Assembly (NCBI RefSeq): GCF_002803095.1
Contig: NZ_PGLR01000023.1
Coordinates: forward strand, 1-64,000
DNA length: 64,000 nt
Source of the DNA: Pseudomonas sp. ZH-FAD
GTDB lineage: Bacteria; Pseudomonadota; Gammaproteobacteria; Pseudomonadales; Pseudomonadaceae
Direction of reading: 5' to 3'
The position numbers and the translations under genes are program-made. The first letter of the stretch is position 1; each line of letters starts with the position of its first letter. The notes beneath the pieces were generated by a model that saw nothing but the letters and a program-made list of their open reading frames with translations, searched no databases and was not told where the DNA came from. Shown here piece by piece: positions 61,161-64,000 of the stretch.

Positions 61161-62717
61161 TCAGGTCACCGGCGCCGGGTTGAACAGCACCAGATCGTTG
61201 TGCAGGCGCAGGTGCTCGGCGCAGGTCTGCTTGCGACCGCTGGCCACGTCCAGGTAGAGCTGGAAGATGTGCCAGCCCATTTCTTCCAGCGTCATGCGCC
61301 CGGAGACGATCTGCCCGGCGTCGACGTCGATCAGATCCGGCCAACGTTCGGCCAATTGAGTGCGTGTGGCCACCTTGATTACCGGCACCATGGACAGGCC
61401 ATAGGGCGTGCCACGACCGGTGGTGAAGATGTGCAGGTTCATGCCCGCCGCCAATTGCAGGGTGCCGCAGATGAAGTCGCTGGCCGGCGTGGCGCAGAAC
61501 CACAGGCCCTTGCCACGGATGCGCTCGCCCGGCGCGACCACGCCGGCAATCGGGCTGTTGCCGGACTTGGCGATCGACCCCATGGCCTTCTCGACGATGT
61601 TGTTCAGCCCGCCCTTCTTGTTGCCCGGCGTAGTGTTGGCGCTGCGGTCGGCCATGCCGCGCTGCAGGTAGCGGTCGTACCAGTCCATCTCGCGAATCAG
61701 CGCATCGGCCACCTCGACGCTGGCGGCGCGCGGCGTGAGCAGGTGGATGCCGTCACGCACTTCGGTGTTCTCGGAGAACATCACGGTGGCGCCGGCGCGC
61801 ACCAACAGGTCGGCGGCCACGCCAAGGGCCGGGTTGGCGGTGATGCCGGAGAAGGCATCGCTGCCGCCGCACTGCATGCCGACCACCAGTTCGGAAGCCG
61901 GCACGGTCTCACGGCGACGCTGGTCGAGCACCTTCAGGCGATCCTCGATCATGCCCATGATCTGCTCGACCATGCCGGTGAACCCGGTGCCGGAATCCTG
62001 CAGGCGGAACAACCAGTCTTCCTCATCCATACCGTTGGTAAGCTGGTCGCCATCCATCAACTGGTTGGCTTGCAGCTTCTCGCAGCCCAGGCTGATCACC
62101 AGCGCCTGACCGCCCAGGTTGGGGTTGCGGCTGATGTTGTACAGCGTGCGGATCGGCACCACCGCGTCCGGCGCGTTGATCGCCACGCCGCAGCCATAGC
62201 TGTGCGACAGCGCCACCACATCGTCGACATTGGGGTACTTGGGCAGGATTTCCTTGCGCACCCGCTCGACCACGTGATCGAGCACGCCGACCACGCACTG
62301 CACGGTGGTGGTCACGCCGAGGATATTGCGCGTACCAACGCTGCCGTCCGGGTTGCGGAAGCCTTCGAAGCTGTAGCCTTCCAGCGGCTCGCCGGGCGAG
62401 GTCTTGATGGTCGCCTTGGGCAGGTTGTCCAGCACTGGCGGCTCGGGCATGCGCAGCACCTGCTCGGTGACCCAGCTGCCGGCAGCGATGGCTTTCAGTG
62501 CATAACCGATGACCTCGCCATAACGCACCACCTCGCCGCCCTCGGCGATATCCACCAGCGCCACCTTGTGGCTCTGCGGAATGCCCTCGATAGCCGTCAG
62601 ACCATCGTCGAACTGGCCGCCTGCGGCGACGCCCTGGTCATTGACCACCACGCCGACGTTGTCGGTCGGGTGCAGGCGGATATAGCGGGGCGAATCCTGA
62701 TGGGGAATCAACTGCAT
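61161..62717 (-). CDS. garD: Galactarate dehydratase
   Basis: A 518-residue member of the UxaA/GarD dehydratase family, which removes water from galactarate to give 5-keto-4-deoxy-glucarate. The small N-terminal SAF domain (about 1-95, DNVGVVVNDQGVAAGG, GEVIGYALKAI) precedes the catalytic domain with FEGFRNPDGSVGTRNILGV, LSHSYGCGVAINAPD, GMQCGGSDAFSGITANPA and IFTTGRGTPYGLSMVPVIKVATRT. Altronate dehydratase is the nearest alternative, but the upstream GudP-like transporter favours galactarate. RBS AGGAG precedes the ATG. Confidence 0.92.
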   Translation of the reverse strand: MQLIPHQDSPRYIRLHPTDNVGVVVNDQGVAAGGQFDDGLTAIEGIPQSHKVALVDIAEGGEVVRYGEVIGYALKAIAAGSWVTEQVLRMPEPPVLDNLPKATIKTSPGEPLEGYSFEGFRNPDGSVGTRNILGVTTTVQCVVGVLDHVVERVRKEILPKYPNVDDVVALSHSYGCGVAINAPDAVVPIRTLYNISRNPNLGGQALVISLGCEKLQANQLMDGDQLTNGMDEEDWLFRLQDSGTGFTGMVEQIMGMIEDRLKVLDQRRRETVPASELVVGMQCGGSDAFSGITANPALGVAADLLVRAGATVMFSENTEVRDGIHLLTPRAASVEVADALIREMDWYDRYLQRGMADRSANTTPGNKKGGLNNIVEKAMGSIAKSGNSPIAGVVAPGERIRGKGLWFCATPASDFICGTLQLAAGMNLHIFTTGRGTPYGLSMVPVIKVATRTQLAERWPDLIDVDAGQIVSGRMTLEEMGWHIFQLYLDVASGRKQTCAEHLRLHNDLVLFNPAPVT

Positions 62718-62739
62718 GACACGTGCTCCTGTTGTGCGT

Positions 62740-64000
62740 TCAGGATGCCGAGCCAGACGCGGAGTCCAGCTCGACCCTGTGAATTTGGCCGACGATCAGG
62801 CCGAAGCTGACGACCGCCAGCAGGGCATTGAGGCCGACATAGACCAATGCCCCATCAAAAGAACCGGTATGGCTGACCAGGTAGCCGATGACGATGGGCG
62901 TGGTGATCGCTGCCAGGTTGCCGAAGGTGTTGAACAGCCCGCCGGACAAGCCAAGGATCTGCCGTGGCGAGGTGTCGGCCACCAGCGTCCAGCCCAGCGA
63001 GCCGAGGCCCTTGCCGAAGAAGGCCAGGGCCATCAGCGCCACCACGGCCGTGTCGCTCTCGACGAAAATGCACAGCACCACGGCGCTCGACAGCAACAGG
63101 CCGAGCACCATCGGCAGCTTGCGCGCCAGGGTCAGCGAATGGCCACGGCGCACCATGCCGTCGGACAGCAGCCCGCCGAGCACGCCGCCGATGCAGCCGC
63201 TGATGGCCGGCAGCGCGGCGGCGAAACCGGCGCCGAGGATGCTCATGCCGCGCGCCTGCACCAGGTAGACCGGAAACCAGGTGAGAAAGAAGTAGGTAAT
63301 GGCGTTGTTGCAATACTGGCCGAGATAAATACCAATCATCGTGCGCTGGCGCAGCAGCAGACCCAGGTATCGCCACTGCGAGCCGCCACTACCGCCACGC
63401 TGCCCTTCCAGATCGATCAACGCTCCGCCCTTTTCCAGGTGGGCCAGCTCGGCTGCTTCGATACGCGGGTGCTGACGCGGGCCGTGCAGCTGTTTGAGCC
63501 ACACAAACGACAGCGCCAGGCCCAGGCAACCAAGCACGATGAACACCGCTTGCCAACCCATCGCCTGCACCACCCACCCCATCAGCGGAGCGAACAGCGC
63601 GGTGGCGGCATACTGCGCCGAACTGGAAATGGCCGTGGCGGTGGCGCGCTCGGCAGTGGGAAACCAGGAGGCGATGATCCGCGCGTTGCCGGGAAAGCAC
63701 GGCGCGCTGGCAAAACCCACCAGCAGCCGCAGCAGGAACATCGAGGTCACCGCCCAGGTGCCCGGCAGCCAGCCGACGAAGCCCTGCAGCAGGGTCAGCG
63801 CCGACCAGATAAACAGCGCCAGGGTATACACCGGCTTGGTGCCAAAACGATCGAACAGCCAACCACCGGGAATCTGCCCGATCACGTAGGCCCAGCCGAA
63901 CGCCGAGAAGATGTAGCCGAGCGTCACCGCGTCGATGCCCAGGCCGGCCTGCATCGCCGAACCGGCGACGGAGAGGCTGGAGCGATCAGCGAAGGTGATG
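62740..64000 (-). CDS. gudP: Glucarate/galactarate MFS transporter (GudP-like), 5' end outside window
   Basis: At least 420 residues of an anion:cation-symporter MFS protein. At the right edge the frame continues with ITFADRSSLSVAGSAMQAG, the usual start of helix 1 in GudP (YxDRxxLSxAG). So ATG 63954 is not the true start; it lies beyond the window. GYIFSAFGWAYVIGQIPGGWLFDRFG (helices 2-3) and TWFPVYLVQARGMSILGAGFAAALPAISGC are GudP-like. It probably takes up D-glucarate and galactarate by proton symport. The garD gene begins 22 bp after its stop. Confidence 0.9.
   Translation of the reverse strand, partial: ITFADRSSLSVAGSAMQAGLGIDAVTLGYIFSAFGWAYVIGQIPGGWLFDRFGTKPVYTLALFIWSALTLLQGFVGWLPGTWAVTSMFLLRLLVGFASAPCFPGNARIIASWFPTAERATATAISSSAQYAATALFAPLMGWVVQAMGWQAVFIVLGCLGLALSFVWLKQLHGPRQHPRIEAAELAHLEKGGALIDLEGQRGGSGGSQWRYLGLLLRQRTMIGIYLGQYCNNAITYFFLTWFPVYLVQARGMSILGAGFAAALPAISGCIGGVLGGLLSDGMVRRGHSLTLARKLPMVLGLLLSSAVVLCIFVESDTAVVALMALAFFGKGLGSLGWTLVADTSPRQILGLSGGLFNTFGNLAAITTPIVIGYLVSHTGSFDGALVYVGLNALLAVVSFGLIVGQIHRVELDSASGSAS

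Overview
The window is about 64 kb of a high-GC gammaproteobacterial chromosome, almost certainly Pseudomonas sensu lato. Gene order matches blocks known from P. aeruginosa (proS beside a lipoprotein; mlaA, pirin, patatin, lpxL, minCDE, rluA and then apeB; asrA next to icp), and there is an OprP/OprO porin, a PraA/PraB-like protein, Crc/Hfq-type leader motifs and Pseudomonas REP palindromes. I place it near the mendocina/oleovorans group, which is an inference only. No tRNA, rRNA or CRISPR was seen.

Layout. 1-656: the right end of an IS30-family insertion sequence joined to the C-terminal part of an OprD-family porin gene. 726-10467: thioesterase, proS, a lipoprotein, a small methyltransferase/VOC/aldo-keto reductase operon, a large divergent penicillin-binding protein and a hydrolase. 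10540-20817: a redoxin/2OG-oxygenase fusion, putP, a GNAT protein, an OprP/OprO porin, small membrane proteins, a CynX-like transporter and an SDR. 20858-29405: a two-component system divergent from a six-gene run (exported SDR, NTP/NDP-exchanger-like MFS, MipA, a small ORF, a methyltransferase with regulatory domain, a second exported SDR). The divergent gap holds two TTAA-N7-TTAA direct repeats of the kind read by PmrA/QseB-like regulators.

29631-37709 is the conserved envelope and division block: exported alpha/beta hydrolase with mlaA, pirin, patatin, lpxL, minCDE and rluA. 37995-45352 looks like an insertion into that block before apeB. It encodes a complete MacAB-TolC-like exporter (ATPase, permease, outer membrane factor and adaptor in overlapping frames), then a PraA/PraB-like alkane-oxidation protein whose leader and start carry two Crc/Hfq motifs, then a FadL-type hydrocarbon/fatty acid channel. 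45539-47430 is apeB and gmhA.

47449-51738 is a tight four-gene operon on the minus strand: exported cupredoxin, transmembrane sensor with degenerate GGDEF and intact EAL, DUF3034 outer-membrane-like protein, and a lipoprotein truncated globin. An AraC regulator lies just upstream. This is the best candidate here for a poorly described system, possibly an envelope redox or oxygen/NO sensor feeding c-di-GMP breakdown. 52872-56582 holds an uncharacterised membrane protein, the Lon-type protease asrA behind a textbook sigma-32 promoter, and icp bracketed by two REP pairs. 56682-58512 is an ABC-2 exporter whose two genes are separated by a long imperfect palindrome. 58773-64000 is a sugar-acid operon (gudP, garD, a GlcD-like oxidase and a D-2-hydroxyacid dehydrogenase) whose last stop codon lies inside a repeat.
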